Of a stretch of 64,000 nt of DNA, positions 1 through 10,442 are shown piece after piece; positions within the stretch are counted from its first letter, which is position 1, and each line of letters starts with the position of its first letter. The notes below the pieces were generated by a model that did no database searches, was not told the DNA's origin, and worked only from the letters and a program-made list of their open reading frames with translations. The position numbers were made by a program, and so were the translations under genes. Origin of the DNA: Thalassospiraceae bacterium LMO-JJ14 (GTDB lineage: Bacteria; Pseudomonadota; Alphaproteobacteria; Rhodospirillales; Casp-alpha2); assembly GCA_021555105.2 (NCBI GenBank), contig CP134604.1:3650001-3714000 (forward strand), in the 5' to 3' direction.

Positions 1-2542
1 CAGAGATCTTGATCTCGTCGCCGTCGTTGATGCGGCCTTCGAGGATCGCCTGCGCCAGCGGATTTTCCAGTGCGCGCTGAATCGTCCGCTTGAGCGGCCG
101 GGCACCGTACACCGGATCGTAGCCCTGATCGGCAAGCCAGCCGCGCGCCGCGCCATCGAGCTTCAGCGTGATGCCCCGGTCCATGATGCGTTCGCGCAAC
201 CGGCCCAACTGAATTTCGACGATACCGTCCATATGCTCGCGCGCCAGACGGCGGAACAGGATGGTTTCGTCCAGCCGGTTGAGAAATTCCGGGCGGAACG
301 AAGACTGCACCACTTCCATCACCAGCGGGCGGATTTCCTCGAGATCGTGGCCGGGTTCCTGCGCCGCGATCAGATCGCTGCCGAGGTTCGAGGTCATGAT
401 GATCAGGGTATTGCGGAAATCGACGGTGCGTCCCTGGCCATCGGTCAGACGTCCGTCGTCCAGCACCTGCAGCAACACATTGAAGACATCCGGATGCGCC
501 TTCTCGACCTCGTCGAACAGGATCACCTGGTAGGGCCGGCGGCGAATCGCTTCGGTCAGGGATCCGCCCTCGTCATACCCGACATAGCCCGGCGGCGCCC
601 CGATAAGACGGGCGACGGCATGCTTTTCCATGAATTCCGACATGTCGATGCGGACCATGGCCTGCTCGTCATCGAACAGGAACTCGGCCAGCGCTTTGGT
701 CAGCTCGGTCTTGCCGACACCGGTCGGCCCGAGGAACAGGAAAGAGCCGATCGGCCTGTTCGGATCGCCGAGACCGGCACGCGCCCGGCGGACCGCGTTG
801 GAAACGGCAACCAGCGCATCGTCCTGGCCGATGACCCGGCCGCGGAGTGCTTCTTCCATACGCAGCAGTTTGTCGCGCTCGCCTTCGAGCATCTTGTCGA
901 CAGGAATGCCGGTCCAGCGTGAAACCACCTGCGCCACATGTTCGGCAGTCACCGATTCGTCGACCATATGCGATTCCGACCCATCCTCGGCTTTTTCAAG
1001 AGCCTCCTGGAGGCGCGGGATCTCGCTGTAGGTCAGTTGCCCAGCTTCCTCGAGGTGACCCTCACGGATCGCCCTGTCGGCGGCCATGCGGGCGGCATCG
1101 AGCTCTTCCTTGAGCTTGGTCGTATCAGCCAGCGAGGCTTTGTCGGCCTCCCACCGGCTGGTCAGCTCTTCGGATTCTGCTTCGAGCCCCTCAAGCTCCC
1201 CCTCAATTTTCACGAGGCGATCCTGGGATGCCTTGTCGGTTTCCTTTTTCAGGGCTTCACGTTCGATCTTGAGCTGGATGATGCGCCGGTCCAGTTCATC
1301 GATTTCCTCGGGCTTGCTGTCGATCTGCATCTTCAGTCGGCTCGCCGATTCATCGACCAGATCGATCGCCTTATCCGGCAGGAAACGATCCGTAATGTAA
1401 CGCGCGCTCAACGTCGCGGCGGCAACCAGCGAAGAATCGGTAATCCGCACGCCGTGATGCAGTTCGTACTTTTCCTTGATGCCGCGAAGAATGGAAATCG
1501 TGTCCTCGACCGTCGGTTCGGAGACGAACACCGGCTGAAAACGCCGCGCCAGGGCCGCATCCTTTTCGACATACTTGCGATATTCATTCAACGTCGTCGC
1601 GCCGACACAGTGCATCTCGCCGCGCGCCAATGCCGGCTTCAGCAGATTGGACGCATCCATCGAGCCTTCACCCGCACCGGCGCCGACAAGCGTGTGCATT
1701 TCATCGATGAACATGATGATCTGCCCGGCCGCCTGCGTCACCTCGTTCAGGACGGCCTTGAGGCGTTCCTCGAACTCACCGCGGAATTTCGCCCCAGCGA
1801 CAAGTGCGCCCAGATCCAGAACCATCAGGGTCTTCTGTTTCAGGTTTTCCGGCACATCGCCGTCGACGATACGCTGTGCCAGCCCCTCGACGATGGCGGT
1901 CTTGCCGACACCGGGCTCACCGATCAGCACCGGGTTATTCTTGGTGCGGCGGGAAAGCACCTGAATGGTACGGCGAATTTCCTCGTCACGGCCGATAACC
2001 GGGTCGAGTTTCCCCTCCATCGCGGCCTGGGTCAGGTCGCGGGCATATTTGTTCAAGGCGTCGTAATTGTCTTCGGCATTGGCACTGTGCGCCGGCCGGC
2101 CCTTGCGGAATTCATTGATCGCGGCGTTGAGGTTCTGCGGCGTCAGCCCGGCATCGCTCAGCACCTTCGCGGCAACCGTGTCCTTGGCCAGGGCAATCGC
2201 GAGCAAAACCCGCTCGGCGGTCACGACGCTGTCACCAGCCTTTTCGGCAAGCTGTTCCGCCTGATCGAACAGGCGTGCCGCTTCAGGTGCGAGATAGAGC
2301 TGGCCCGCACCTTCGCCTTCGACTTTGGGAATTTTATAGAATTCGCGGTTCACGCCTTCGATCGCGCGACCGCGATCACCGCCTGCGGCATCGATCAGAT
2401 TTGCCGCCAGGCCTTCCTTGTCCTCAAGCAGAACCTTCAGCACATGAAGCGGTGTCAGTTGCTGATGGTTGGTCCTGAGCGCCAGTGTTTGCGCGGACTG
2501 TATAAAGCCCCGCGCACGGTCGGTAAAGTTTTCAAAATCCAT
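1..2542 (-). CDS. clpB: ATP-dependent disaggregase ClpB (3' end cut by window edge)
   Basis: Hsp100 AAA+ chaperone that, with DnaK, pulls polypeptides out of aggregates through a hexameric pore in the cytoplasm. The visible 847 codons contain the whole Clp N-domain, first AAA+ module (Walker A GEPGVGKT near residue 205), the long charged coiled-coil M-domain (about 400-525) that distinguishes ClpB from ClpA, and the second AAA+ module (Walker A GPTGVGKT near residue 605). Only the last 15-20 residues are missing, judged by the usual family length of about 860. The ATG at 2540-2542 is chosen because the protein begins [13 protein letters not shown] and an AAAGGACGAG Shine-Dalgarno precedes it. 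A candidate heat-shock promoter lies upstream. Confidence 0.98.
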   Translation of the reverse strand, partial: MDFENFTDRARGFIQSAQTLALRTNHQQLTPLHVLKVLLEDKEGLAANLIDAAGGDRGRAIEGVNREFYKIPKVEGEGAGQLYLAPEAARLFDQAEQLAEKAGDSVVTAERVLLAIALAKDTVAAKVLSDAGLTPQNLNAAINEFRKGRPAHSANAEDNYDALNKYARDLTQAAMEGKLDPVIGRDEEIRRTIQVLSRRTKNNPVLIGEPGVGKTAIVEGLAQRIVDGDVPENLKQKTLMVLDLGALVAGAKFRGEFEERLKAVLNEVTQAAGQIIMFIDEMHTLVGAGAGEGSMDASNLLKPALARGEMHCVGATTLNEYRKYVEKDAALARRFQPVFVSEPTVEDTISILRGIKEKYELHHGVRITDSSLVAAATLSARYITDRFLPDKAIDLVDESASRLKMQIDSKPEEIDELDRRIIQLKIEREALKKETDKASQDRLVKIEGELEGLEAESEELTSRWEADKASLADTTKLKEELDAARMAADRAIREGHLEEAGQLTYSEIPRLQEALEKAEDGSESHMVDESVTAEHVAQVVSRWTGIPVDKMLEGERDKLLRMEEALRGRVIGQDDALVAVSNAVRRARAGLGDPNRPIGSFLFLGPTGVGKTELTKALAEFLFDDEQAMVRIDMSEFMEKHAVARLIGAPPGYVGYDEGGSLTEAIRRRPYQVILFDEVEKAHPDVFNVLLQVLDDGRLTDGQGRTVDFRNTLIIMTSNLGSDLIAAQEPGHDLEEIRPLVMEVVQSSFRPEFLNRLDETILFRRLAREHMDGIVEIQLGRLRERIMDRGITLKLDGAARGWLADQGYDPVYGARPLKRTIQRALENPLAQAILEGRINDGDEIKIS

Positions 2543-2625
2543 GGTCTCGTCCTTTCAATGCGCCGGTGGCAATCACCCCCAATCGGGCAGCGATAACCCC
2601 TCGCGGTATGTGGATATCTTACTCC

Positions 2626-2655
2626 AAATATGGCCTGCAGGGCGAGGGCCGCAAG
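2626..2655 (-). promoter_or_regulatory. Candidate RpoH (sigma-32) promoter of clpB
   Basis: Read on the minus strand, CTTG (2652-2655) is followed after 18 bases by CCATATTT (2626-2633). This resembles the alphaproteobacterial RpoH pattern CTTG-N17/18-C(C/T)TATnT. It would give a leader of about 75 bases before the clpB ATG. clpB is a classical RpoH target, so site and gene agree; the match itself was made by eye. Confidence 0.5.
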
Positions 2656-2811
2656 TCTATCCACATGAAAATATCATGCGCCCTTCAGGCAATGTAGATA
2701 CGCCCCAATCCGATTACATGCGTGAAATAATCGGAAATCACCCGATAACACTTACAGGTTACAAGATTGTCCCAGAATTGGTTCCAAGAAGAGGGACGCG
2801 GCCACAGAACG

Positions 2812-4315
2812 ATGGCACTGAGCGAGTTCGATATTCAGATTCTCCGCGATAGCCGCTGGACCACGGAAGCCGTCCGGGGCAGCGAAATGGATGCGCGTGC
2901 CCTCGCCACGAAATACCTGAAAGATCCCGAATGCGCAGGGGCACGGGTTGTCGCCAACCGGACAATGCGTGACGGGACGATCAATGAAATTGTCGTGTTT
3001 GAGGAAACCCAGTCGGTTTCCGGTGACAAGCCCGTCCGTATCACACCGATCGAAAGTATTAAGCCTTATTGCAAGACGCCCAAGGATTTCTTCGGTCTCG
3101 AATGCCGGATGCACCTGAACAGACTGTTCCGCGAATATCTTGAAGACGTGACCCTGCCCCCGACCGAAGTACTGCACAGCCATAAACAACTGCAACGTCT
3201 TTTCGAGCGCGATTCCCTCAGGCTTTCGGCCGTCAGTCACATCGCTTCGTTACAAGTCAAGGGACAGGGAAAAAGTAACAGGCAACGACAGGCCGAGCTG
3301 AACATAATAATTGATCAGATTGCCGAACAGGCGCACGAGGCAGTATCAATCAAACTGCCGAAACTGGGCGGCAAGTTCTCGCGCACGATCGCCGGCGTTC
3401 CGAAAATTCAGAGCCAGAGTGTCGAATATCTGGCCATGGTTACGCTGTCGTGTGAATTGATTAAATTACCCAGTTGGATCGGCAAGCTCGACCTGCTTTG
3501 CGAAATGGCGCTACGGGAAACCGACCGTACGGCGACCCTTTTGCTCGACACCGTGATTGCCGATTTGCTTGGAGCCAACGTCATTCAGGAAATCCTCGGC
3601 GCTGCTTTACAAAGCCGATCCATCAAAGGAGATGGAGGAGTACCAGCGCGTCCTGGCCCGGCTGCTGGTGCCGGAGGGTATTCTCTCCGGTGCTCAGGCC
3701 GCAGAAGCACTTACCATGCGCGGTTCGCAATTCGTCGAGGCCGGCGGGAGATCCGGCCGGCGCGCCGCCATCGGGGCAACCGTCAAGGCATTGTCCGATC
3801 CCGTCCGAGGCACCATGTATCTTGCCGAACTGTCGAAAACCGAGCTCATCGACGAGCACATGGACGATATCGTCCAGCAGCTCGACGTTGTCTTCAGCGC
3901 GCGCGTCATCAATCAACTTTGCCTTCAGTTCATGTCCCACAAGGACCGCATGGTGACGGCTACCGGGGCATATCAGGCAGCGGCATCTTCGGAGCTGCCT
4001 GACGATGTAAAACATCATGTAACGGAACACATCGACACCGTTCTGGAACGCTACCTGCTCGACGAAAATATTATCGAACGCCTGGACAGCCCCAGCACAC
4101 ATATTCGCGACCGTGCCGTGCGTCTGGTTAAATTTTGTGGGGCCGGTGTCCTGCCAGAAGGCAAGGCATTGAAACTGGCGCGCAAACGCATCGTCAAATT
4201 ACTGCGCCAACCGGATTTCGATGCGCATTTCATCGAGGGGATCGAGGATCCGGTAAAAGCCGAAAAAGCGCTGCGTGATTTTCATAAGCTTCTGATTCAA
4301 GGCGGCCTTGCCTGA
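2812..4315 (+). pseudogene. Unknown ~500-residue protein, reading frame broken by a +1 shift near 3600
   Basis: Not a family I recognise. The first part (ATG at 2812, starting MALSEFDIQILRDSRW; a TTG at 2767 is an alternative) is convincing protein up to about 3600 (…VIQEILGA). Beyond that the same frame becomes Arg/Gly-rich nonsense running to 4002. The next frame picks up plausible helical sequence (…LLYKADPSKEMEEYQRVLA) from about 3602 and runs to the stop at 4315 (…LLIQGGLA). Joining the two across 3598-3605 gives one mostly alpha-helical soluble protein of about 500 residues with no signal peptide or membrane segment. One extra base explains it: a sequencing error, a real mutation or, less likely, programmed frameshifting. 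It sits between clpB (divergent) and a MOSC gene. Confidence 0.6.
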
Positions 4316-4383
4316 GAAGCCACCGATGAGCCATGAAGCGCAACCGTTTGACAGCTTCATGAGGGCTCGCCAATCTGTCGGCC

Positions 4384-5145
4384 ATGACCATCGCACTCGA
4401 CAATATCTGCCGTTATCCGGTGAAAGGGTTGAGCCCTGATCGCCTCGACGCGGTCACGTTAAGTGCCGATGCGGCATTGCCTTATGACCGTCATTACGCA
4501 CTGGCGCTGGGCTCGACCCCCGTATCCGGGGCCATATCGCAGTGGATGCCCAAATCAAGCTTCCTGTGCCTGATGCGCAATGAAAAACTTGCACAGCTCG
4601 AAACGCAATTTGACGACACGACGGCAACCCTGACCATCCGCAGGGGCGGCAATCAGGTGGCGCGCGGCCAACTGACCCAGAAAATCGGCCGCACCATGAT
4701 CGAGGATTTCTTTGCCGCCTTTATGAAGGAAGAAGCCCGCGGTCGACCCAAGCTGGTCGAAGCCGCAGACGGGCATGCCCTGTCCGATCACGACAGACCG
4801 GTAATTTCCATTATCAACCTGAACTCGGTCAAGGATCTGGCCCGGGTCGTCGGCAGCGAAATCGATCCAGCGCGGTTCCGCGGCAACTTCATGATTGATG
4901 GTCTTGATGCGTGGGCTGAATTCGATCTTTACGGCAAATATATCGCCGTGGGCGGCGCACGTCTGGAAATCGTCATGCCTATCGACCGGTGCGCCGCAAC
5001 CAACGTCAACCCGACAACTGCCGAACGCGATCTGAATATTCCAAAGGATATGATGCGCGGCTACGGCCACATCGATTGCGGCGTATTCGCACATGTCATC
5101 GAAGGCGGCACAGTCAAGGCCGGCGATGAGATAAGAATTGTCTGA
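4384..5145 (+). CDS. MOSC domain-containing protein
   Basis: 253 residues with the MOSC N-terminal beta-barrel at the start (IALDNICRYPVKGLSPDRLD) and the MOSC domain in the second half, including ARFRGNFMIDGLDAWAE and the conserved cysteine in PIDRCAATNVNP (near residue 205). MOSC proteins carry sulfur or the molybdenum cofactor; bacterial relatives include the YcbX and YiiM families, which reduce N-hydroxylated compounds. The protein has no added ferredoxin domain, so it would need a separate reductase. It lies downstream of the frameshifted gene with a 68-base gap and converges on the DUF4167 gene, 6 bases apart. The substrate cannot be read from sequence. Confidence 0.88.
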   Translation: MTIALDNICRYPVKGLSPDRLDAVTLSADAALPYDRHYALALGSTPVSGAISQWMPKSSFLCLMRNEKLAQLETQFDDTTATLTIRRGGNQVARGQLTQKIGRTMIEDFFAAFMKEEARGRPKLVEAADGHALSDHDRPVISIINLNSVKDLARVVGSEIDPARFRGNFMIDGLDAWAEFDLYGKYIAVGGARLEIVMPIDRCAATNVNPTTAERDLNIPKDMMRGYGHIDCGVFAHVIEGGTVKAGDEIRIV

Positions 5146-5151
5146 AGACTG

Positions 5152-5799
5152 TCAGTCTGCTGCGGACTGGTCCGTTGCATCAACGACCGGCTGTTCCGTC
5201 TTGCGCGGACGGCGTGCACGCGGTTTGCGCGGCGCTACCGGCTCGGCATCATCGGCTGCAGCCTGTTCCGTTACGGCATCTGTATCGCTAGAGGGTGTTT
5301 CTGCATCCGGCTGACGGCGCTTCCCATTCTGGCCGCGCGAAACGGTGCGTTTCAGCCCGTTCGCGTCGTCGCCGTCCGGCGCCGAGCGGCTTTCGGCCCG
5401 CGATTCGGAATCCCCGTCTGACTGAGAATTGGATTTGGCGTTCGACTGCGGATTGTCGTCCTCGTTATCCATATCATCATCGCGGTTCATGTCTTCGTCA
5501 CGGTTCCCATGCACCTGACGACCGCGGTTCCCATCCCGTCCGGACCCTTCACTCTCAGAGTTCAAAATCCGGTAATAATGTTCGGCATGCTGCAGATAGC
5601 CTTCGGCAAGAATCCGGTCACCCGCAGAATACGCATCGCGTGACAGGGCTTGATATTTTTCAAGGACCTGCTGCGCCGTTCCGCGGACTTTCGCTTCTGG
5701 ACCATTGCTCTCGAAAGAGCCGCCTTTTTGATTCGGGTACCTGCGGGGGTTTCCACCGCGTGACCGTTGACGTCTATTATTATTTTGACCGTGTTTCAT
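5152..5799 (-). CDS. DUF4167 domain protein, possibly RNA-binding
   Basis: 215 residues. The first 80 form the DUF4167 domain typical of alphaproteobacteria: a basic, Asn/Arg-rich start (MKHGQNNNRRQRSRGG) followed by a conserved helical core (RGTAQQVLEKYQALSRDA…AEHYYRIL). The rest is a long, charged, low-complexity tail rich in Asp, Asn, Ser and Arg, ending in a basic PRKPRARRPRK patch. The composition suggests nucleic-acid binding, but this is inference. The gene keeps its conserved alphaproteobacterial place between prmC and clpB, here with two plus-strand genes inserted before clpB. About 160 bases without a gene separate it from prmC. Confidence 0.9.
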   Translation of the reverse strand: MKHGQNNNRRQRSRGGNPRRYPNQKGGSFESNGPEAKVRGTAQQVLEKYQALSRDAYSAGDRILAEGYLQHAEHYYRILNSESEGSGRDGNRGRQVHGNRDEDMNRDDDMDNEDDNPQSNAKSNSQSDGDSESRAESRSAPDGDDANGLKRTVSRGQNGKRRQPDAETPSSDTDAVTEQAAADDAEPVAPRKPRARRPRKTEQPVVDATDQSAAD

Positions 5800-5963
5800 T
5801 ATCTCAGATGCTTATCTGTGTAAGACAGTGCCCACGTCACACCAAGCTCTTGCTCGGCTGAGAGTCCTCCCCCGAAGAAAGATGACCAGAACGTGGAACG
5901 GTGGGTTTTTGGACGCCGTTTGGCGTTCCCCCCTCAACCCCGAAAGGCTGAACTGAAAGGAAG

Positions 5964-6839
5964 TTAGCCTGTGGCTCCGGGAATTCCAACACCTTTTTTA
6001 CAAAAAGAAATCGCCCTTTCAATGCCGGCAATATCACGTTTTGCGGGGCCTGGTAAAAGTCCTGTGTGCGTTGCGAGTCCCAACACGTCTGCAGCCTGGC
6101 CGATCCCGACTTCAACTATCAACACACCATCGCCAGCCAGGGATTTCTCCGCAAGCGGCAGCAATTCACGATACGCGTCAAGGCCATCCGCGCCACCATC
6201 AAGTGCGGACAGCGGTTCATGATCTCGCACATCACGTTCAAGTCTTCCAATATCAGCGCTTGGAATATAGGGAGGGTTCGAAACTATCAGATCATAGGTT
6301 TCATTGATTCCGCTTGCCCATGTTGCCTCGATAATTTCGCAGCGAGGATCAAGACCCAGCGCATGTGCATTGCTGCATGCAATCCGGCATGCCTCTTCTG
6401 AAATGTCCATGCCGCATCCCGTTGCCTCGGGGAAACATGTCAGCAGACCCATGAGAATACACCCGCTGCCGGTGCCGAGATCGAGAATCTTTTTCGGATA
6501 CGGCCGCTCCTTGTAAATCTCGAGCGCGAGTTCGATCACCGTTTCCGTATCCGGTCGCGGGATCAGTGTTGCCGGCGACACCTGAAAATCGAGGCTCCAG
6601 AATTCCCGTTTGCCGGTGATATGCGCCAACGGCGTCCCAGTGGCGCGTTGTCTCACGGCATTATGGAACGCCTGCAGTCCAGCATCATCGGCATCTTCAT
6701 TGATACGGTTGAATACCTGAGCTCTCGACAGACCGAGGATATGCGCCAGCAAAAGCCGCGCTTCCATTCTCGCATTTTCGATACCGGAGCGCTTGAGCGT
6801 CTTTAAAGCCTCGTCCAGCGCCGACCCTATGGTGGTCAT
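5964..6839 (-). CDS. prmC: Peptide chain release factor N5-glutamine methyltransferase PrmC (HemK)
   Basis: Methylates the glutamine of the GGQ motif in RF1 and RF2 using S-adenosylmethionine, raising termination efficiency. The 291 residues show the helical N-terminal domain, the SAM-binding motif DLGTGSG (120-126) and the catalytic NPPY motif (188-191). Its ATG overlaps the TAA stop of prfA by one base (TAATG), an arrangement that usually couples translation; prfA encodes the enzyme's substrate. The sequence after NPPYIPSADIGRLERDVRDHEPLSALDGG is standard for the family. Confidence 0.97.
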   Translation of the reverse strand: MTTIGSALDEALKTLKRSGIENARMEARLLLAHILGLSRAQVFNRINEDADDAGLQAFHNAVRQRATGTPLAHITGKREFWSLDFQVSPATLIPRPDTETVIELALEIYKERPYPKKILDLGTGSGCILMGLLTCFPEATGCGMDISEEACRIACSNAHALGLDPRCEIIEATWASGINETYDLIVSNPPYIPSADIGRLERDVRDHEPLSALDGGADGLDAYRELLPLAEKSLAGDGVLIVEVGIGQAADVLGLATHTGLLPGPAKRDIAGIERAISFCKKGVGIPGATG

Positions 6840-7906
6840 TACATGCTCGCAAGAAGTTGCGCGTTGTCTTCGGCAAGCAGCGCATCGACGACGTCGTCTA
6901 TCTCGCCGTTTAGAAAACTGTCCAGATTATGCAACGTCAAACCGATACGATGATCGGTTACCCGGCGTTCCGGGAAATTATATGTGCGGATACGTTCGGA
7001 GCGGTCGCCGGAGCCGACCTGCTGCTTGCGGTTCTGGGCGCGCTCGCTGGCCTGGCGTTCCCGCTCGGCATCGAACAGGCGCGCGCGCAACACCTTCATC
7101 GCCGCGGCCTTGTTCTTGTGCTGTGATTTTTCATCCTGCTGCGACACCACCATACCGGTCGGCAGGTGGGTGATCCGCACGGCACTGTCGGTCGTGTTGA
7201 CGTGCTGCCCCCCGGCGCCCTGGGCACGGAAAGTATCGATCCGCAGGTCCTTGTCCTCGATATGGATGTCGACCTCTTCGGCTTCCGGCATCACGGCGAC
7301 GGTGGCCGCGGATGTATGAATGCGGCCGCCGGATTCCGTCACCGGCACACGCTGCACCCGATGCACGCCGCTTTCGAATTTGAGATAGCGGAACACGTCG
7401 CGCCCAGTGATTTCGGCAATCGCTTCCTTGGCCCCGCCAATCCCCGTTTCCTGCAGATGTATGATGGAGAATTTCCATCCCATGCGGTCGGCATATCGCT
7501 GATACATGCGAAACAGATCGGCGGCAAAAAGCGCGGCCTCATCACCGCCGGTGCCGGCACGGACTTCAAGAATGGCGTTCCTGCTGTCGGCCTCGTCCTT
7601 CGGCACCATCATTAGTTTCACCGCATCCTCAAGCTCCGGCAGCCGCGCTTTCAATTCCCGGCATTCTTCTTCGGCCAAGGCGCGCATTTCGGCATCGCTG
7701 TCCGGATCATCTACAAGTGCCGCCGCGTCGATGAACTGCTGGCGGGCCTCGTTGAAGGCATTTATCGCGGCAACAATTGGCGACAGGTCGGAATATTCTT
7801 TCGACAGCGCCGCATATGTTTCGCCGGAAACGTTACTTTCCGACATCAGATGCGTCAGCTCGTCAAACCGCGACGTCACGCGCTGCAGATGTTCTTCCAT
7901 GCTCAC
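6839..7906 (-). CDS. prfA: Peptide chain release factor 1 (RF1)
   Basis: Recognises UAA and UAG stop codons and triggers release of the finished peptide. The 355 residues contain the GGQ motif ([16 protein letters not shown], near residue 230) that enters the peptidyl-transferase centre, and the RF1 signature [18 protein letters not shown]. The annotated start is a GTG at 7904-7906 whose bases overlap the hemA stop (GTGA); an ATG two codons later (7898-7900) is equally plausible and lies just past the hemA stop. Neither has a clear Shine-Dalgarno, so re-initiation from hemA is likely. It lies between hemA and prmC in one minus-strand operon. Confidence 0.97.
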   Translation of the reverse strand: MSMEEHLQRVTSRFDELTHLMSESNVSGETYAALSKEYSDLSPIVAAINAFNEARQQFIDAAALVDDPDSDAEMRALAEEECRELKARLPELEDAVKLMMVPKDEADSRNAILEVRAGTGGDEAALFAADLFRMYQRYADRMGWKFSIIHLQETGIGGAKEAIAEITGRDVFRYLKFESGVHRVQRVPVTESGGRIHTSAATVAVMPEAEEVDIHIEDKDLRIDTFRAQGAGGQHVNTTDSAVRITHLPTGMVVSQQDEKSQHKNKAAAMKVLRARLFDAERERQASERAQNRKQQVGSGDRSERIRTYNFPERRVTDHRIGLTLHNLDSFLNGEIDDVVDALLAEDNAQLLASM

Positions 7907-9174
7907 GGCTTGTCGTCTCCATCATCGGCTATATCGAATAAATCACGGATCATCCGTTCAGCGGCGGCGATGTCCTCTCCCGAATGGGCCTTCGCGCGCA
8001 GCCGTTCACTCGGTGTGTGCAACAGGCGCTGCACAAGTAAATGCGTTGCTTTTTCGGCGTCATTGCCCGCTTCCAGCAGCACGCTTTCGCGCAACGCAGC
8101 AACATGACGACGGAGCGCACTCAAAGCCGGCGTCGCGGTTCGCTCTGCCCGCCCTTTCTGATATCCCTCGACCTCGGCAAGGACGATATGCTCGGCCGAT
8201 TCCGCTTCGAACGAGCGACGGGCCTGTCCCTCCATGGCCAGACGCTCAAGGTCCGCCAAGTCGTATAGGAACGCATCATCGAGCCTGTCGACCGCCGTCT
8301 CGACATCGCGGGGCAGACTGGCATCGACAATGAACTGCGGTCGCGAGCGGCGTGCCTTCAAAGCCAGACGCACCATGTCGGCGCTGAGTGCCTGGGCGCG
8401 CCCGCCGATAGCCGTGACAATCACATCGGCATCGGCCAGGGCCGCCGTCAGATCGGAAGGCTCGATCCGATATGCGCCAAGCCTCTCGATCATGTCCGCT
8501 GCTGGTCTGCCAAATTCGCAGACCGAAAGCACCCCGAGACCACCACGTTGCAGCTCTTCAGCGATCACCTCGCCCATATCACCGGTTCCTATCAACAGCG
8601 CCCGGGTATCTTCCAGTCGACCATGCACTTCACGGGCGATCCCGACGGCGACGGCGGCAATCGATACCGGACGTTCACCGATTGCAGTTTCCGTACGGAC
8701 CCGTTTGGCGGCGCTGTAGGCAGACTGCAGAAGCCTTTCCAAGTCGCCCGATACAGCCCCATGATCCCGCGCCATGCGGTGGCATGCCTTGACCTGTCCC
8801 AACACCTGCGGCTCGCCGACGACAACGCTTTCCAAGGACGATGCCACGCGGAACAGGTGACGCACGGCTTCCGTCCCCATATGACACTTCATTGCCGACG
8901 TAACTTCATCATTAGGAAGGCCGGCGTGCTGCGAAAAAGCATCTACGATGATGCCCTGATCCCTGTCGGAATCTCCACTCATCGTGATGACTTCGACCCG
9001 GTCACATGTCGACAGGACAACTGCCTGATCGATCCCCAGATCTCGTAATTTTTCAAGGAAATCAGGCACGTCCGCGTCTTCGACAAACAGCTTGTCACGC
9101 AGGGTTAAACTGCCGCTGCGATGATTGACGCCGGTGATCAGAGGGATGCGCGATGTTGTGGAGTCGCCGGCCAC
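7903..9174 (-). CDS. hemA: Glutamyl-tRNA reductase HemA
   Basis: First committed step of C5-pathway tetrapyrrole synthesis: NADPH-dependent reduction of glutamyl-tRNA(Glu) to glutamate-1-semialdehyde. The 423 residues show the N-terminal catalytic domain with the nucleophilic cysteine in [11 protein letters not shown] (near residue 55; the more usual STCNR has Asp in place of Asn here), the NADPH domain ([12 protein letters not shown]) and a helical dimerisation domain. Many alphaproteobacteria make 5-aminolevulinate by the Shemin route instead, so a C5-type HemA is informative about lineage. The start is GTG at 9172-9174, five bases after the hisS stop. Confidence 0.95.
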   Translation of the reverse strand: MAGDSTTSRIPLITGVNHRSGSLTLRDKLFVEDADVPDFLEKLRDLGIDQAVVLSTCDRVEVITMSGDSDRDQGIIVDAFSQHAGLPNDEVTSAMKCHMGTEAVRHLFRVASSLESVVVGEPQVLGQVKACHRMARDHGAVSGDLERLLQSAYSAAKRVRTETAIGERPVSIAAVAVGIAREVHGRLEDTRALLIGTGDMGEVIAEELQRGGLGVLSVCEFGRPAADMIERLGAYRIEPSDLTAALADADVIVTAIGGRAQALSADMVRLALKARRSRPQFIVDASLPRDVETAVDRLDDAFLYDLADLERLAMEGQARRSFEAESAEHIVLAEVEGYQKGRAERTATPALSALRRHVAALRESVLLEAGNDAEKATHLLVQRLLHTPSERLRAKAHSGEDIAAAERMIRDLFDIADDGDDKP

Positions 9175-9179
9175 GGTCG

Positions 9180-10424
9180 CTAGCGATACTTGGCGAGGTG
9201 CTCCCCAAGGTCCGAGAGTGGCACCTCGGTTTGCTCGCCGCTTTGCATGTCGCGCACGCTGGCAGCATCGCGCGCCAATTCATCCTCACCAAGGATAACT
9301 GTTGCGATGGCGTTGATTTTGTCGGCCCGCTTCATGCGTTTTCCCATATTGCCGCTGTAACCCAGGTCGACATGATAGCCTGCTTCACGGAGCGACTGGG
9401 TAATTTTCATCGCCGCACGTCCGGCATCTGCACCGACCGGCACGACAGCGATGGGGCGCACCGCACCAGCCGCATGACCGACCATCATCGCCAGTCGTTC
9501 AACGCCTGCCGCCCATCCGATTCCCGGCATCGGGCGCCCGCCCATCTGTTCCATCAGGCCATCGTAACGGCCGCCTGCCAGCACCGCACCCTGCGCGCCC
9601 AACTTGTCGGTAACGAATTCGAACGCCGTGTGTGAATAGTAATCGAGACCGCGCACCAGCCGGGGGTTTATGTGTGCCGCAACACCGACATCGGCGAGGC
9701 CTTCAAGCACGGTATCGAAGAACTCGCGCGAATGATCGTTCAGATGCTCGCTCAGTAACGGCGCATCGGCCATCACCGCGCGATCGCCTTCATCCTTCGA
9801 ATCGAAAATGCGGAGCGGGTTTTTTTCCAGACGGTTCAGGCTGTCTTCGGACAATTTGCTTTTGTGCGCCGTCAGATACTCGATCAGGGTGTCGCGGTAA
9901 TTCTGCCGGCTCTCGGTATCGCCCAGCGTATTGATCTCAAGCTTCACATCGTCGGCGATCCCCAGCGCACGGAGCAGATGCGCACCGACGGCGATGACCT
10001 CGATATCCGCCTGCGGTCCGGGCACGCCGAGTATCTCCACGTCGACCTGATGAAACTGACGCAAGCGGCCCTTCTGCGGACGCTCGTAACGGAACACCGG
10101 GCCGCGCGCAAAGAATTTGACCGGCACGGTCTGCTGCAAGCCGTTCGACATGAAGGCCCGCGCGATGCCTGCCGTGAATTCCGGGCGCAAGGTGATGCTG
10201 TCGCCGCCCCGGTCATCGAAGGTATACATCTCCTTGGTGACGATGTCCGACGTGTCGCCGAGCGTGCGCTGGAAAACGTCGGTGAATTCGAACACTGGTG
10301 GCGTCATTTCCTCGAAACCGTACAAAAGCGCAATCGCCGCGGCGGTATCGGCAACATGGCGCTGCGCGCGCATGTCTTCGGGCAGCAGATCGTGAGTACC
10401 GCGTACAGGTTGCAGCGTCGCCAT
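9180..10424 (-). CDS. hisS: Histidyl-tRNA synthetase
   Basis: Class II aminoacyl-tRNA synthetase that charges tRNA(His). The 414 residues contain motif 2 (FRYERPQKGRLRQFHQ), the histidine-binding signature GLDYYSHTAFEF, motif 3 (GGRPMPGIGWAAGVERL) and a C-terminal anticodon-binding domain. ATG start with AGGA some 13 bases upstream. It is followed five bases later by hemA and preceded by ispG at 18 bases, so it belongs to the long minus-strand operon. Confidence 0.97.
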   Translation of the reverse strand: MATLQPVRGTHDLLPEDMRAQRHVADTAAAIALLYGFEEMTPPVFEFTDVFQRTLGDTSDIVTKEMYTFDDRGGDSITLRPEFTAGIARAFMSNGLQQTVPVKFFARGPVFRYERPQKGRLRQFHQVDVEILGVPGPQADIEVIAVGAHLLRALGIADDVKLEINTLGDTESRQNYRDTLIEYLTAHKSKLSEDSLNRLEKNPLRIFDSKDEGDRAVMADAPLLSEHLNDHSREFFDTVLEGLADVGVAAHINPRLVRGLDYYSHTAFEFVTDKLGAQGAVLAGGRYDGLMEQMGGRPMPGIGWAAGVERLAMMVGHAAGAVRPIAVVPVGADAGRAAMKITQSLREAGYHVDLGYSGNMGKRMKRADKINAIATVILGEDELARDAASVRDMQSGEQTEVPLSDLGEHLAKYR

Positions 10425-10442
10425 GGTTTCCAGTCCTGTCAG

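Noticed and set aside
938-2596. 552-codon open frame opposite clpB (plus strand)
   Set aside because: Antisense to clpB; no recognisable domain and shadow-like composition.
5837-6115. 92-codon minus-strand frame over the prmC 3' end and the following gap
   Set aside because: Overlaps prmC in another frame and lacks a ribosome site. The 160-base gap to DUF4167 holds no convincing gene.
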